From NCBI RefSeq assembly GCF_033097365.1, contig NZ_AP028461.1, positions 12,055,501-12,119,500 of the forward strand: a stretch of 64,000 nt of DNA, given 5' to 3'. Each line of letters opens with the position of its first letter. Within the stretch, counting starts at the first letter, position 1. Source of the DNA: Actinoplanes sichuanensis. GTDB lineage: Bacteria > Actinomycetota > Actinomycetes > Mycobacteriales > Micromonosporaceae. Shown piece after piece: positions 1 through 8,564 of this stretch. Made by a program: the position numbers and the translations under genes. Below the pieces are notes generated by a model. The model was not told where the DNA came from. It saw only the letters and a program-made list of their open reading frames with translations, and did not search any database.

Positions 1-300
1 CCTTCCCCGTACCGGAAGCGTCCGGGCGTGCCGGGGTGGGGTAGGTGACGGCGGTCTGGCTCGGCATGGTGTTCCCCGTCTCATACCTGCCGGTGGAGTT
101 GGCTCAGCTCCACCGGCGGGCCTGCGATGAACAAGGTCTCGTTTGCGACGTTGTGGGCCACGCGCCCGCTCGGCGCGGCCGTGCATTTGATCCGGGCCCG
201 AGAAAGCAGGCTCCGCCAAGTGCCATCCGGTGACAGCGCACAGACCGAAGCTCGCGCTGAGGCCGGCAACGGTTGACGCCTATCGCCGGAAGGCCGGGTG
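1..300. other. Left-edge stretch without a convincing gene
   Basis: Short open frames exist on both strands but none has a ribosome binding site or recognisable protein features. The only clear structure is a 10-bp perfect inverted repeat at 89-117, listed separately. The stretch may be the downstream flank of the minus-strand gene that ends at 301. Confidence 0.5.
89..117 (-). terminator. Stem-loop, possible terminator
   Basis: GCCGGTGGAG (89-98) pairs perfectly with CTCCACCGGC (108-117) across a 9-nt loop. It lies about 200 bp beyond the 3' end of the minus-strand gene at 301-693. There is no U-tract, so it could be a high-GC actinomycete terminator or simply an inverted repeat. Confidence 0.35.
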
Positions 301-693
301 CTACCGGCCGCTGGCGGACGTCGCCAGCGCCTGAAGCAGTGTTTCCACTTCGTCGCCGTGAGTTCCGCGGCAGACAGCACACAGATAGTCGAGGGAATCG
401 TCCGGCTTCACCGTCGACGGCCGGTACAGGTGGTCCCCGAAGGCGATGGGCTCGACCACGATGTACGGCATGATCTCCGCGATCCCGACGACGTCCAGCA
501 ATCCCTCGGGAACCATCCCCCCGAAGCAGAAGTGCAGCTCACGCGTGGGAAAGGTCGTATATGCGCTGTCGATCGGGATCGCCGCGCGGTTGCCACCCTC
601 AAGGCAGTGCGGCGCATGGAACACCACGCCCGGCGGGTAGTGCCGACGCTCGCCTGACGTGCTGGCCGGTGTGCCGGCCGGCAGCTCGCTCAT
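301..693 (-). CDS. Hypothetical protein, about 130 aa
   Basis: Not recognised. The frame opens at 714, but the sequence AAGGAGGA lies just upstream of the ATG at 693 (MSELPAG), which makes that the better start. The protein is soluble and mixed in composition, with several Cys and His residues (a CAVCRG segment near the C-terminus, an HFCFGG segment in the middle) that could bind a metal. It stands alone, and the next gene on the same strand starts at 1578, so it may be the last gene of that transcription unit. No function is proposed. Confidence 0.55.
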   Translation of the reverse strand: MSELPAGTPASTSGERRHYPPGVVFHAPHCLEGGNRAAIPIDSAYTTFPTRELHFCFGGMVPEGLLDVVGIAEIMPYIVVEPIAFGDHLYRPSTVKPDDSLDYLCAVCRGTHGDEVETLLQALATSASGR

Positions 694-750
694 CGCGTCC
701 TCCTTCTTCATCATGCTCGCCGCCGAAGGGCGCGCTTCAGGATGTGTGAG

Positions 751-1578
751 TTATGGCTTACGGGCCACGCCGGCCCAGTAGTACGCGGCGTGGGGATCAT
801 CGACGGGATGATCGGGTTGCCACGCCGACACGGGCACCAGTCCCGGCTCTACGAGTTCCCAATCACCGAAGAGCCGGGCCACCTCCCGCTGCGTCCGGGC
901 GACCAGCGTCATCCCGGCGCTCGTGGCGGCCGCCACCGCCGCGTCGACCTCGGCTGCGTTGAAGTCCGCGGTCGGATGGGTGATCGCCAGGAAGCTTCCC
1001 GGGGCAACGGCGTCGCGCAGCTCGGCGACGCGAGCCCAGGGATCCTCGGCATCAGCGAGAAGCATCAGAACCGCGATCAGGGTCAACCCGATCGGCTCAG
1101 TGAGATCGAGGGTGTCCTTCACCGCCGGGCTGTCCAGAATCGACTGCGACCTGCGCAGGTCGGCGGCAACATACTCGCAACGCCCCTCGGCGGTGCTGAC
1201 CATCAGAGCTCGAGCGTGCACAAGCACGAGCGGGTCATTGTCGACGTAGACGACTCGGGCCTGCGGGTCGACCTGCTGGGCGACCTGGTGCAGGTTCGGC
1301 TCGGTCGGGATGCCGGTGCCGACGTCCAGGAACTGCCGGACTCCCCGGCCGGCCAGGTGGCGCACGACGCGATGGACGAACTTGCGGTTCTCCCCGGCCA
1401 TGTAACGCATGCCGGGAATCGCTGCGATCATCGCCTCGCCGACCGCACGGTCGACGGCGAAGTTGTCCTTGCCGCCCAGCCAGTAGTCGTAGATCCGGGC
1501 GGAGTGCGGCACGTCGGTCTTAAGGGTCAGGTGATCGTCTTGCTCCGACAGGGTGCCGGACCCATGATCGAGGTTCAT
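751..1578 (-). CDS. SAM-dependent methyltransferase, DUF574 family
   Basis: About 275 aa, the usual length for this actinobacterial family (Methyltransf_19). The N-terminal signature ARIYDYWLGGKDN is diagnostic, followed by AGENRKFVHR and the SAM-binding motif FLDVGTGIPT near residue 85. VYVDNDPLVL supplies the acidic residue that usually contacts the SAM ribose. Substrates of this family are largely unknown. It is downstream of the GNAT gene at 1691-2380 on the same strand, so it may be the last gene of the operon that begins behind the repeat element at 2747-2791. Confidence 0.85.
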   Translation of the reverse strand: MNLDHGSGTLSEQDDHLTLKTDVPHSARIYDYWLGGKDNFAVDRAVGEAMIAAIPGMRYMAGENRKFVHRVVRHLAGRGVRQFLDVGTGIPTEPNLHQVAQQVDPQARVVYVDNDPLVLVHARALMVSTAEGRCEYVAADLRRSQSILDSPAVKDTLDLTEPIGLTLIAVLMLLADAEDPWARVAELRDAVAPGSFLAITHPTADFNAAEVDAAVAAATSAGMTLVARTQREVARLFGDWELVEPGLVPVSAWQPDHPVDDPHAAYYWAGVARKP

Positions 1579-1690
1579 GCCGGCACCGCTTTCACGGTTG
1601 GCCGGCTGCAGGAAGGCCGGTCGGCTCGGGCCGATGTGCGCCTATTCCGGTGTGGGCGATGGGTGCCGGCGGTGGGGGTCGCTGCGGCGT

Positions 1691-2380
1691 TCACCGTGCC
1701 TCCCGCCCCGGCGTGCCCACTGTGCTCAAGGTGCGGGCGGTGTCACGACCTGCACAACCGGCGCGGCCCCTTCCGGCGAACGTTTCTGCATGAACATGCA
1801 CGGCACGGGCGTCGGCGGTACGGAGCATCGGCTGGACGGTCGCTGCCCCGGCGAGAGGAACCGGATCGCCATACGGGCGATAACCGCACTGCGCGGCCAC
1901 CGCGGTGACGGCGTCATCGGCCGCGAGCAGACAGCGTGTCCGCGCTGCAACAGGCGCCAGAACCTCGGTGAGCAGCGTGCTGGCGATACCGTGCCGCTGC
2001 CAACGCGGCAAAACCCCCAGGCCGGCCAGCCGCAGATGTGGCTGGTGTTCGTGTGCCTGCCCCGATGCGGCATTGAGCTCGCCGAGCCTTGCGGCGAAAG
2101 CGCCTCCGTCGGTAGAGGTCACCGCACGAGGGGGGCCGGGAGTGACACAGGGCAGCCACAGCGCTGCAGCGATCACCTGATCGCCGTCCTCGACTATGCG
2201 CGCGGCGCCATACTGCATCGCCTCCGCGGTCCGGCCCACATGATGATGAAACAGCTGCCTGCCGCGAGCGACCGGCTCAGCCTCCAGCCAACGGCCCAAC
2301 AGCGTGGGAAGCGCGGCGGCCGCAAGCACACCCGACAGAGGCCGGATGTCCCAATAGGTTGCCTCCCGAACGGTCCACAT
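1691..2380 (-). CDS. GNAT-family N-acetyltransferase
   Basis: About 229 aa from the ATG at 2380 (MWTVREATYWD), which has a GAGG 8 nt upstream. The acetyl-CoA-binding region is visible as LAGLGVLPRWQRHGIASTLL, matching the R/Q-x-x-G-x-G/A loop. An N-terminal REAT segment is typical of the fold. The start overlaps the stop of the small upstream frame (TGATG), suggesting translational coupling. The acceptor substrate cannot be read from sequence. Confidence 0.75.
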   Translation of the reverse strand: MWTVREATYWDIRPLSGVLAAAALPTLLGRWLEAEPVARGRQLFHHHVGRTAEAMQYGAARIVEDGDQVIAAALWLPCVTPGPPRAVTSTDGGAFAARLGELNAASGQAHEHQPHLRLAGLGVLPRWQRHGIASTLLTEVLAPVAARTRCLLAADDAVTAVAAQCGYRPYGDPVPLAGAATVQPMLRTADARAVHVHAETFAGRGRAGCAGRDTARTLSTVGTPGREAR

Positions 2381-2592
2381 CAGCTGAACCTCGTCCTTGG
2401 ACCAGCAGCAGGAGCGGCTGCTCGGGTGGAGCAACTCGCGGGATCGCTCGGCCGCAGGGCGTGGCGCCGGCGAGCACCCGGCTGTCCGCCGTAGACGGCG
2501 ACACCGACAGGCAGCCGCGGACCATCAAAGACGCGGGCGTCGCTGGTGCCTGACTGCCCGGTAGGACCGGTGCTCGCTGCGACCTCAGCCAT
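2380..2592 (-). CDS. Small protein upstream of the GNAT gene
   Basis: About 70 aa from the ATG at 2592 (MAEVAAST), preceded by GAGGAACC. It ends in a TGATG overlap with the acetyltransferase start, which supports translation. The protein is rich in Gly, Pro, Arg and Ala, with one Cys and no recognisable domain. It could be a leader or coupling frame rather than a functional protein, and I do not recognise it. Confidence 0.35.
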   Translation of the reverse strand: MAEVAASTGPTGQSGTSDARVFDGPRLPVGVAVYGGQPGARRRHALRPSDPASCSTRAAAPAAGPRTRFS

Positions 2593-2746
2593 GATCGGTT
2601 CCTCGCGTCGTCTTGTGGCCGGCGGTAGTGGGTCGTTCTGGCATCTGACCGGCAGGGGCGGTGCGAGGCGCGGCACCGCGGAATCTGCAAAATCGGGGTG
2701 ATGCCCAATCTGTGTAGCTCCACAATCGCCTAGCTGTGAGGGGAGA

Positions 2747-2791
2747 GGAATCCCTGTTTCATGGGAATCGAGGGGAATTTAAAAGGGAATC
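2747..2791 (-). promoter_or_regulatory. Heptamer repeat element, copy A
   Basis: Read on the minus strand, three copies of [G/A]ATTCCC start at 2791, 2779 and 2769, with spacings of 12 and 10 bp. They are followed by ACAGGGATTCC at 2757-2747. The arrangement matches copies B (10187-10231) and C (28015-28059), although with less regular spacing and a weaker trailing box. It points toward the minus-strand operon starting at 2592 and lies about 150 bp upstream of the divergent regulator at 2943, so it could act on both. The 2593-2942 gap contains no gene that I can support. Confidence 0.6.
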
Positions 2792-2942
2792 GGCGCAGGA
2801 ACTATGTCCTGTGACCTGCGGAAACTTCGCTGACGTGGATTCCGGGCGGCGCGGATGCGGGTCCGGGGTGGGTTACGATGCCGACATTGCCGCCTCTTGC
2901 TGAGCGGCGTAATCGAATGCGGCGCAGAGGGAAGGTCGCGTT

Positions 2943-3815
2943 GTGAACTTCAGCCCGTATGTGAATCGACTGTGGCTTGCCGCGGCGATCCTCGATGCGC
3001 GGAGGCAAGCGGGATACACCACTGACAGGCTGTCGCAGGAGACCGGCATACAGCGGCAGAAGATCAGTCACATCGAGACTGCTAATCGGCCGGTCGATCC
3101 TGCTGCCATCCGACTCATCCTGGATGTCCTCGGCGTGGGGGCTGCTAGCCACACCAAGATCATGCGGGCCGCAGAACGGGCCGCAGCACAAGGGTGGTGG
3201 AAGCGCTATGACGACGAGATGGGTCCTCGTCAGGCGCAGACCGCCGACCTGGAGGCGGGCGCCGCCTCGATCTTCGAGTACCAGCCGTTTCTCATTCCCG
3301 GGCTTCTGCAGACACCGGACTTCGCGCGGGCTCGCGCTGAGGCGGCTCGCACCGCCCGCAGTCGCCGCTTCTCCACAGCTCGCGCTCTCGAAGCGCGCAA
3401 GCAACGCCAGGCCATCCTGGCCGGGCCGGACGCGACACCGTACGAGGTGGTGATCGACGAGACGGCTCTTCGCCGGCGTACGGTACCCGCCGACGTCATG
3501 CACGGCCAATTGGAACACCTGATCGGTGCGACGCTGAATATGCGAGCGGTGACCGTGCGTGCGTTGCCGCTCGATGTCGCACTCGCGGAGCGGTTGCAGG
3601 CCCGTAGCGCGTTCTCGTACTACACCTATTCCGATCCTGCCGATCTTGAGATCGTCACGGTCGACACCAATATCGACGACATTATCCTCACCGACGAGAC
3701 CCAAGTAGGGATTTACTCCAACTTGCGATCGGAATTGCAGGACGACGCGTTAAACGCGGCCGATTCCCTCGATCTTCTCGCCACCCTGGCGCAGGAGTGC
3801 TTAACAAGGAGATGA
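2943..3815 (+). CDS. XRE-family regulator with DUF5753 domain
   Basis: About 290 aa. The N-terminal helix-turn-helix covers roughly residues 15-70 (RLSQETGIQRQKISHIETANR). The rest is the DUF5753 ligand or partner-binding domain, with the family hallmark YQPFLIPGLLQTPDFARA and a variable C-terminal half. It is followed 2 nt later by a DUF397 gene, the usual partner in actinomycetes, where such pairs often influence development or antibiotic synthesis. It has two rare TTA leucine codons (3750 and 3801), so bldA-dependent translation is possible. Confidence 0.85.
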   Translation: MNFSPYVNRLWLAAAILDARRQAGYTTDRLSQETGIQRQKISHIETANRPVDPAAIRLILDVLGVGAASHTKIMRAAERAAAQGWWKRYDDEMGPRQAQTADLEAGAASIFEYQPFLIPGLLQTPDFARARAEAARTARSRRFSTARALEARKQRQAILAGPDATPYEVVIDETALRRRTVPADVMHGQLEHLIGATLNMRAVTVRALPLDVALAERLQARSAFSYYTYSDPADLEIVTVDTNIDDIILTDETQVGIYSNLRSELQDDALNAADSLDLLATLAQECLTRR

Positions 3816-3817
3816 GT

Positions 3818-4039
3818 ATGCAAACCTCTGCTGCGTCAGCGGCTCCCCGCCCGGCAGGAGTGTGGTTCAAGTCCGGCCGTTCGGCCCCGGATGCTAACTG
3901 CGTCGAGGTCCGATACCTTGCCGGCGGTGGCGTGGAGGTGCGCAACTCCAAGCGTCCGGAGGGCGGGTCCCTGATTTTCACCGACGAGGAGTTCGATGCC
4001 TGGGTCGGCGGCGCCAAGGACGGCGACTTCGACCGCTGA
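3818..4039 (+). CDS. DUF397 protein
   Basis: About 73 aa. The DUF397 signature is clear: WFKSGRS, then NCVEV, VEVRNSKRPEG, LIFTDEEFDAWV and a final KDGDFD. The ATG at 3818 is chosen over 3812 because AAGGAG at 3806-3811 gives 6-nt spacing. These small acidic proteins usually accompany DUF5753 regulators as here, possibly as a binding partner. No enzymatic role is known to me. Confidence 0.85.
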   Translation: MQTSAASAAPRPAGVWFKSGRSAPDANCVEVRYLAGGGVEVRNSKRPEGGSLIFTDEEFDAWVGGAKDGDFDR

Positions 4040-4168
4040 TCGCAGCCCGAGCATTGACATCGATGGGTGGCCGGCCTGGCCGAACCTTGCGGACCGGGGA
4101 GGCCGCCCATCACCATACGTATGCCTTAGGTGCTGCAGCCCACCCCCGCCGCGCAGGAGGAGATGGCG

Positions 4169-5632
4169 ATGCCCGAGTCGGACACGGTGCCAAATGAGCG
4201 GTTCCGTGATGCACGAATCCGGCTGTTCGGCGGCAGACAGGCCCTCGCCGACGCCGTCAACCAGCTCGTCCCGGATGGCTACCGGGTATCGGACAACGAC
4301 ATCGGCAAGATCGAGCGTGGTCAGGTCACCTGGCCCCGGCAACCACGCCGCGACGCGTTCCGGCAAACGCTGCGGGCTGCCACCGATGAAGATCTCGGCT
4401 TCTTTGACAAGAGGAACCACCAGGCAATCGCCGTTGCTCGCCCGCAGCTCAATGTTGTCGTCGGAGAGGTTGGGTCCAACCGTGCAGACACTGCACGCAC
4501 CTCAGCCCCAGCGGCTCGTTCCGCCAAGGCTGGAACGTTGCCATCCACCGAGCACTTTCCCGGTGATGTGGAATCGGTGCCCGAGCGGGACGACACTGGC
4601 GAGATGATCCGTCGAACAGTCCTCCTCGCCTTGGCCGCTGCCGCTGGCAGCCCAATGATTGGTGCGGTACGGCCCACGTCGCTCGCGTTCGGCGGCGAAC
4701 GAGACGTTCTCACCGCCGATGTCGATCACTGGCGGGAGGCTGTCTGGGAGTACGGATACGACTACCACCTTGCTCCCAGAGAGAAGCTCCTTGCCGACAT
4801 TGGCCGTGACCAAGAGGCACTGAGGCGTCAACTAGCCGGTCACCTCGCCGAGGGGAATACGGTGGCCGAACCGACGGCCGCCGTAGCAGCGCAGCTCACC
4901 TCACTGATGGCGCTGATCTGTACGGACCTCGGGTATGCCCGAGAAGCCCGTCATCTATGGCGTTTCGCGCGACGGTACGCTGACCTCTCTAAGGACAGCG
5001 CTGTACGCCTATGGGTCAGCGGACACGAGGTCACGTCCGGCATCTACCAGAGGCGCCCTCTTCCCGTTCTTGCAGAGCTTGCGCGGCGGGCTATGTCCAG
5101 TAACCCCGATAGCCCGCCAAGCGCGGGTAAGGCGGAACTCCTTGGCGGCCAAGCCCAGGTGCTTTCTCTGCTCGGCCGACCGCGCGAGGCGCAAGCTGCG
5201 CTAGAAGATCTTCGGGAAACGTACGCGCGACTTCCCTCTACCTGCACAACGCTGCGGGACTCCTTCTTCGGGTGGCCCGAACACCGTCTGCACCATGCAG
5301 CATCGTTCACCTACTCGATGATCGGCATGACTGCCGAGTCGATCGATGCGCAGCAGGCCGCGTTGCAGCTCTATCCAGAAAGCCGCCGGATAGCTAGAGG
5401 TCAGATAGGTCTGCACCGAGCCCGATGTCTCATCGCCAACGGTGAAGTCGCAGAGGGACTGGGTCAGGCGAATACCGTGGTGTCAAGCACTGATCTGACC
5501 AATCGTAAAGAATTCGTGTTAGCTATAGCTGATCGCGTCTATGAGGCAGTCCCCGGCAACGAGCGACGACGTGTCGAGGCAAAAGAATTCACCGACCTGC
5601 TCCGGAACTCGCGATCAACGCCGAAGGGATGA
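4169..5632 (+). CDS. XRE-type regulator with helical TPR-like repeats (paralogue 1)
   Basis: About 487 aa. AGGAGG at 4155-4160 favours the ATG at 4169. The N-terminus (NERFRDARIRL, then DNDIGKIERGQVTWP) is an HTH variant shared with the proteins at 8565-9944 and 25873-27150. A hydrophobic Ala-rich segment preceded by RRT lies near residue 150. The C-terminal two thirds is an array of Ala/Leu-rich helices resembling TPRs. It contains a TTA codon at 5519. It is translationally coupled to the GNAT gene that follows (ATGA overlap). As a paralogue lies near each repeat element, this family is a candidate binder of those elements; that is inference. Confidence 0.75.
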   Translation: MPESDTVPNERFRDARIRLFGGRQALADAVNQLVPDGYRVSDNDIGKIERGQVTWPRQPRRDAFRQTLRAATDEDLGFFDKRNHQAIAVARPQLNVVVGEVGSNRADTARTSAPAARSAKAGTLPSTEHFPGDVESVPERDDTGEMIRRTVLLALAAAAGSPMIGAVRPTSLAFGGERDVLTADVDHWREAVWEYGYDYHLAPREKLLADIGRDQEALRRQLAGHLAEGNTVAEPTAAVAAQLTSLMALICTDLGYAREARHLWRFARRYADLSKDSAVRLWVSGHEVTSGIYQRRPLPVLAELARRAMSSNPDSPPSAGKAELLGGQAQVLSLLGRPREAQAALEDLRETYARLPSTCTTLRDSFFGWPEHRLHHAASFTYSMIGMTAESIDAQQAALQLYPESRRIARGQIGLHRARCLIANGEVAEGLGQANTVVSSTDLTNRKEFVLAIADRVYEAVPGNERRRVEAKEFTDLLRNSRSTPKG

Positions 5633-6201
5633 CGGGCGCTATGCCTTCATATGAGATCGAACCGTGGCCGGGTTCGACAGTTGAAGCAAGAATCGACCAG
5701 CTCGCTGAAGTCTACGCCGAAGTCTATTCCGAGCCCCCATACAGCAGTGGTCAACTTTGGTCACGGTCCGCGTTCGTTGAACGTACCCGCAGGCAGATAA
5801 GGCGAGAGGGATTCTCATTCTATGCAGCTCGGGACGAACAACAGATAATCGGATTCTCCTTCGGATTGTCGTTCGCAGAAGGATCCTGGTGGGCAGGGGG
5901 CGCCACCGAGCCCTCAACAGAATTACGTAGAGCGTCAAAATTTGCAGTCATCGAGTTGATAGTTCGGAAAAACTGGCGCCGACTGGGGATCGGTAGACAA
6001 CTGCTGTCTACGCTCTTGTCCACACGAGCCGAACAATACGCGATTCTCACGGCCATGCCTAACGCCGAAGCTCGCGCCTTGTATGAACGTTGGGGATGGA
6101 TCCAGACCGGAACCGCGCAGCACAGTCCAGATTCACCTGTACTAGACGCTCTTGCACTGCCGCTGACTACTGCGGCAGAGCCGGATAGCGGCCTTGTCTA
6201 A
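5629..6201 (+). CDS. GNAT-family N-acetyltransferase
   Basis: About 190 aa. The central motif ELIVRKNWRRLGIGRQLL is the acetyl-CoA pyrophosphate loop, and ALYERWGWIQTG is the typical C-terminal strand-helix. It starts in a 4-nt overlap with the regulator upstream. It resembles the divergent protein at 6409-6984 in length, the SEPP/SRPP N-terminal segment and the GWxQ segment, so the two are probably distant paralogues. A TTA codon occurs at 5923. Substrate unknown. Confidence 0.8.
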   Translation: MTGAMPSYEIEPWPGSTVEARIDQLAEVYAEVYSEPPYSSGQLWSRSAFVERTRRQIRREGFSFYAARDEQQIIGFSFGLSFAEGSWWAGGATEPSTELRRASKFAVIELIVRKNWRRLGIGRQLLSTLLSTRAEQYAILTAMPNAEARALYERWGWIQTGTAQHSPDSPVLDALALPLTTAAEPDSGLV

Positions 6202-6408
6202 CCAATCTGCGACGTGGATGATCCGGTTCACGGCGGCTGGCGCCGCGACGTCGCTGCGGGGCGCTCGCCGTGGCAGACACCGGCCAACTGTTCCTACATG
6301 CCAACCGCTCGGCAGGATTCGTGCAAACCCACTGCAGGGCGGGCTGTGCCAGTTGGAGCCGTGGCTCGACGAGCCGGCAGCAGAGACGCTGGCGCTTACA
6401 CGTTCGTA

Positions 6409-6984
6409 TCACCTTGTGTGACGCAGGTCGTCCAGGGAGTCACGGAGGTAAACGTCGAAGACGGGTGCCGCTGCGGTGGGGCCGCCTTCCATTTGGCTCA
6501 CCTGGCGCCAGCCCCAATGCTGGTAGATGGACTTGGTATCAGCTGCTGTCGGCTGGACGGTGAGCGTTGCACGTTCCTCGACTCGACTGGCCAGCAGCTT
6601 GTCATGCAGCGTTCTGCCCACACCATGGCCCCGCGCCTCCGGCAGGACGGCGAAGTCGAACAGCATGAAGGTTCGCCCGGGCCATTCTCTGGTGGTCTCC
6701 TCCGGCAGCGGCTCGGTCAGGCTACTCCAGCGTTGGGTAGTGGCCCGAAGCGTGAACCCATAGGCAAAGCCGACCAAGACTTGGCCCGCGAAGGCCGCCG
6801 TAATACCGAAGGTGGCATCGGTAAGCAACTGATCAAGGCGTTCACGATGCAGCACGGACTCTACGTCGCGCCAGAAGAAGGGCGGACGGGAAAACACGTC
6901 GTCGTAAATCGTGCAGATGCCGTCGAGATACGCAGCCGCCAGATCGGCCTTTCCGACGTGAACGGCGAACCTCTGATCGAGCAT
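6409..6984 (-). CDS. GNAT-family N-acetyltransferase
   Basis: About 191 aa. FDFAVLPEARGHGVGRTLHDKLL is the acetyl-CoA binding motif and SIYQHWGWRQVSQ the usual C-terminal segment. The N-terminal IYDDVFSRPPFFW matches EVYSEPPYS in the GNAT at 5629. No strong ribosome binding site precedes the ATG at 6984. The 200 bp between the two convergent GNAT genes hold nothing I can assign. Confidence 0.8.
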   Translation of the reverse strand: MLDQRFAVHVGKADLAAAYLDGICTIYDDVFSRPPFFWRDVESVLHRERLDQLLTDATFGITAAFAGQVLVGFAYGFTLRATTQRWSSLTEPLPEETTREWPGRTFMLFDFAVLPEARGHGVGRTLHDKLLASRVEERATLTVQPTAADTKSIYQHWGWRQVSQMEGGPTAAAPVFDVYLRDSLDDLRHTR

Positions 6985-7184
6985 GTCCGTCAGCGTACGT
7001 CGAGAGTGAGGCGCTCCCGACGGCTAGCCTCCGCCCATCGTGATGACCGGTGCGGCGGAGTCGACGCATCTAAGATCGCTGGTGCTGGCGGCTACCTCTG
7101 AACCACAGGCCGCGCGGACCACGCCCTGTTCGGTGGCCAACGATAGTAGGTACAGTCGCTCCTTACCTCGAGGCGGTACTGCAG

Positions 7185-7643
7185 GTGACACGCAGCTGGC
7201 AGGCCACTGTCGGACGGACCATCGTCGCGGTCTTCGACCATGGCGACGACTTCTACACTGCCCTCAACGAGGTGTGCATCGAGCACAAGATCCGTCAGGG
7301 CTATATCCCCATGTTCGTCGCCGGCTTCGCCACTGCCGATCTCGTCGGCACCTGCGAACGGCTCGAGGACCCTCAAGCCCCAGTCTGGTTGAAGGTCCAG
7401 TTGTCCAACCTCGAAGCTGTCGGCGGCGGAACCCTCGCCTGGGACGAAGCCACGGACCGAGTAGCGCCCCACATCCACGTTGCCGTCGGACTCAAGGAAC
7501 ACAGCGCCACTGGCCACACCAGCCACCTGCTCGGCGCAACGGTCCAGTTCCTGACGGAGATGATCATTGTCGAGGTTACCGAGCCCCGGATGTTTCGGCG
7601 CAAGCAGTCCGACCTCTACGACGTGCCACTCCTTCGTATCTGA
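7185..7643 (+). CDS. PPC/DUF296 domain protein
   Basis: About 152 aa from a GTG. The fold is suggested by GYIPMFVAGFATADL, then PHIHVAVG followed by GHTSHLLGATVQFLTEMIIVEV. This is the His-containing core of the PPC (plants and prokaryotes conserved) domain, formerly DUF296. Bacterial stand-alone members are small, probably trimeric, and of unclear role. An antisense frame of similar length has no protein features. It precedes the hydrolase at 7720 by 76 nt on the same strand. Confidence 0.7.
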   Translation: MTRSWQATVGRTIVAVFDHGDDFYTALNEVCIEHKIRQGYIPMFVAGFATADLVGTCERLEDPQAPVWLKVQLSNLEAVGGGTLAWDEATDRVAPHIHVAVGLKEHSATGHTSHLLGATVQFLTEMIIVEVTEPRMFRRKQSDLYDVPLLRI

Positions 7644-7719
7644 TGGTGGGAGGACCATCGGTCGTCACCCGGCGCGGGTACCCTACCGACGACATCCCCT
7701 GTGGCTGGAGGACTGCCGA

Positions 7720-8553
7720 GTGAGCGACGAGAACGACACCAAAGGGGTCACACTGACCAGCTTTCGCAGCTGCGACGGGTTGCTTCTGAAGGGCTCCTTC
7801 CAATCTCCCCTTGAGGCCCCGGCAACCAGCATTGTTCTGGTCCACGGTGGTGGTGTAACACGCGAAGAAGGTGGCTTCTTCACGAGGCTTGCGGCCGGCC
7901 TCGCTGATCGCGGCGTGGCATCGTTGCGGTTCGACCTACGCGGTCACGGCGAGAGCAGCGGTCGCCAGGAGGACCTGACGTTGTCCGGAGTGCTGAACGA
8001 CATTCATGCCGCGGTTACCCATCTCCGTCAACTAACAGGAAACGCCCCGGCCAGCCTTCTGGGCGCCAGTTTCGGTGGCGGCATCAGCGCCTACTACGCT
8101 GCTTCACATGCGCGCGAACTTTCGAAGCTAGTGTTGATTAATCCGCTGATCAACTACAAGAAGCGCTTCGTTGACGACAAGCCTTACTGGTCGAACGGTC
8201 AGATTGATGAGTCGGCTGGCCGAGAACTCGACGAGAACGGCTTCTTGCCTCACTCGCCGACTTTCAAGCTGGGGCGACCTTTGCTCAACGAAGTTTTCTA
8301 CCTGCGGCCCGACCAGGTGTTCGAGAAGATAAATACGACCACGCTCGTGGTGCACGGTACTCTGGACACTTTCATTCCAGTGCAGAGCTCACGCGATTAT
8401 GCCGCACGAATCCCTGCGACTAGCCGGCTTATTGAGATTGAGGGAGCGCAACACGGCATCGCAGTACACGACGATCCACAGTATCTGCACCCTCAGACGC
8501 AGCAGTGGCAGTCGGCCGCAATTAGGGACATCGGCGACTGGCTGCTTACCTAA
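7720..8553 (+). CDS. Alpha/beta hydrolase
   Basis: About 277 aa. The GTG at 7720 has GGAGGA 7 nt upstream. VLVHGGG is the oxyanion-hole strand and LRFDLRGHGES a typical early motif. The nucleophile elbow is GASFGGG (Ser), the acid is likely Asp in HGTLDTFIP, and the catalytic His is in GAQHGIA. This resembles cytosolic serine esterases or peptidases of the YqiA/FrsA-like type. It ends 12 bp from the convergent regulator at 8565. Substrate cannot be assigned. Confidence 0.85.
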   Translation: MSDENDTKGVTLTSFRSCDGLLLKGSFQSPLEAPATSIVLVHGGGVTREEGGFFTRLAAGLADRGVASLRFDLRGHGESSGRQEDLTLSGVLNDIHAAVTHLRQLTGNAPASLLGASFGGGISAYYAASHARELSKLVLINPLINYKKRFVDDKPYWSNGQIDESAGRELDENGFLPHSPTFKLGRPLLNEVFYLRPDQVFEKINTTTLVVHGTLDTFIPVQSSRDYAARIPATSRLIEIEGAQHGIAVHDDPQYLHPQTQQWQSAAIRDIGDWLLT

Positions 8554-8564
8554 TGAACGCTTGA

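Noticed and set aside
742..1908. A 388-codon plus-strand frame opposite the DUF574 methyltransferase
   Set aside because: The minus-strand frame has clear family motifs; the plus-strand translation is low-complexity antisense.
7092..7658. A 188-codon minus-strand frame opposite the PPC/DUF296 gene
   Set aside because: The plus-strand frame has the His-containing PPC core; the minus-strand protein shows no recognisable motif.
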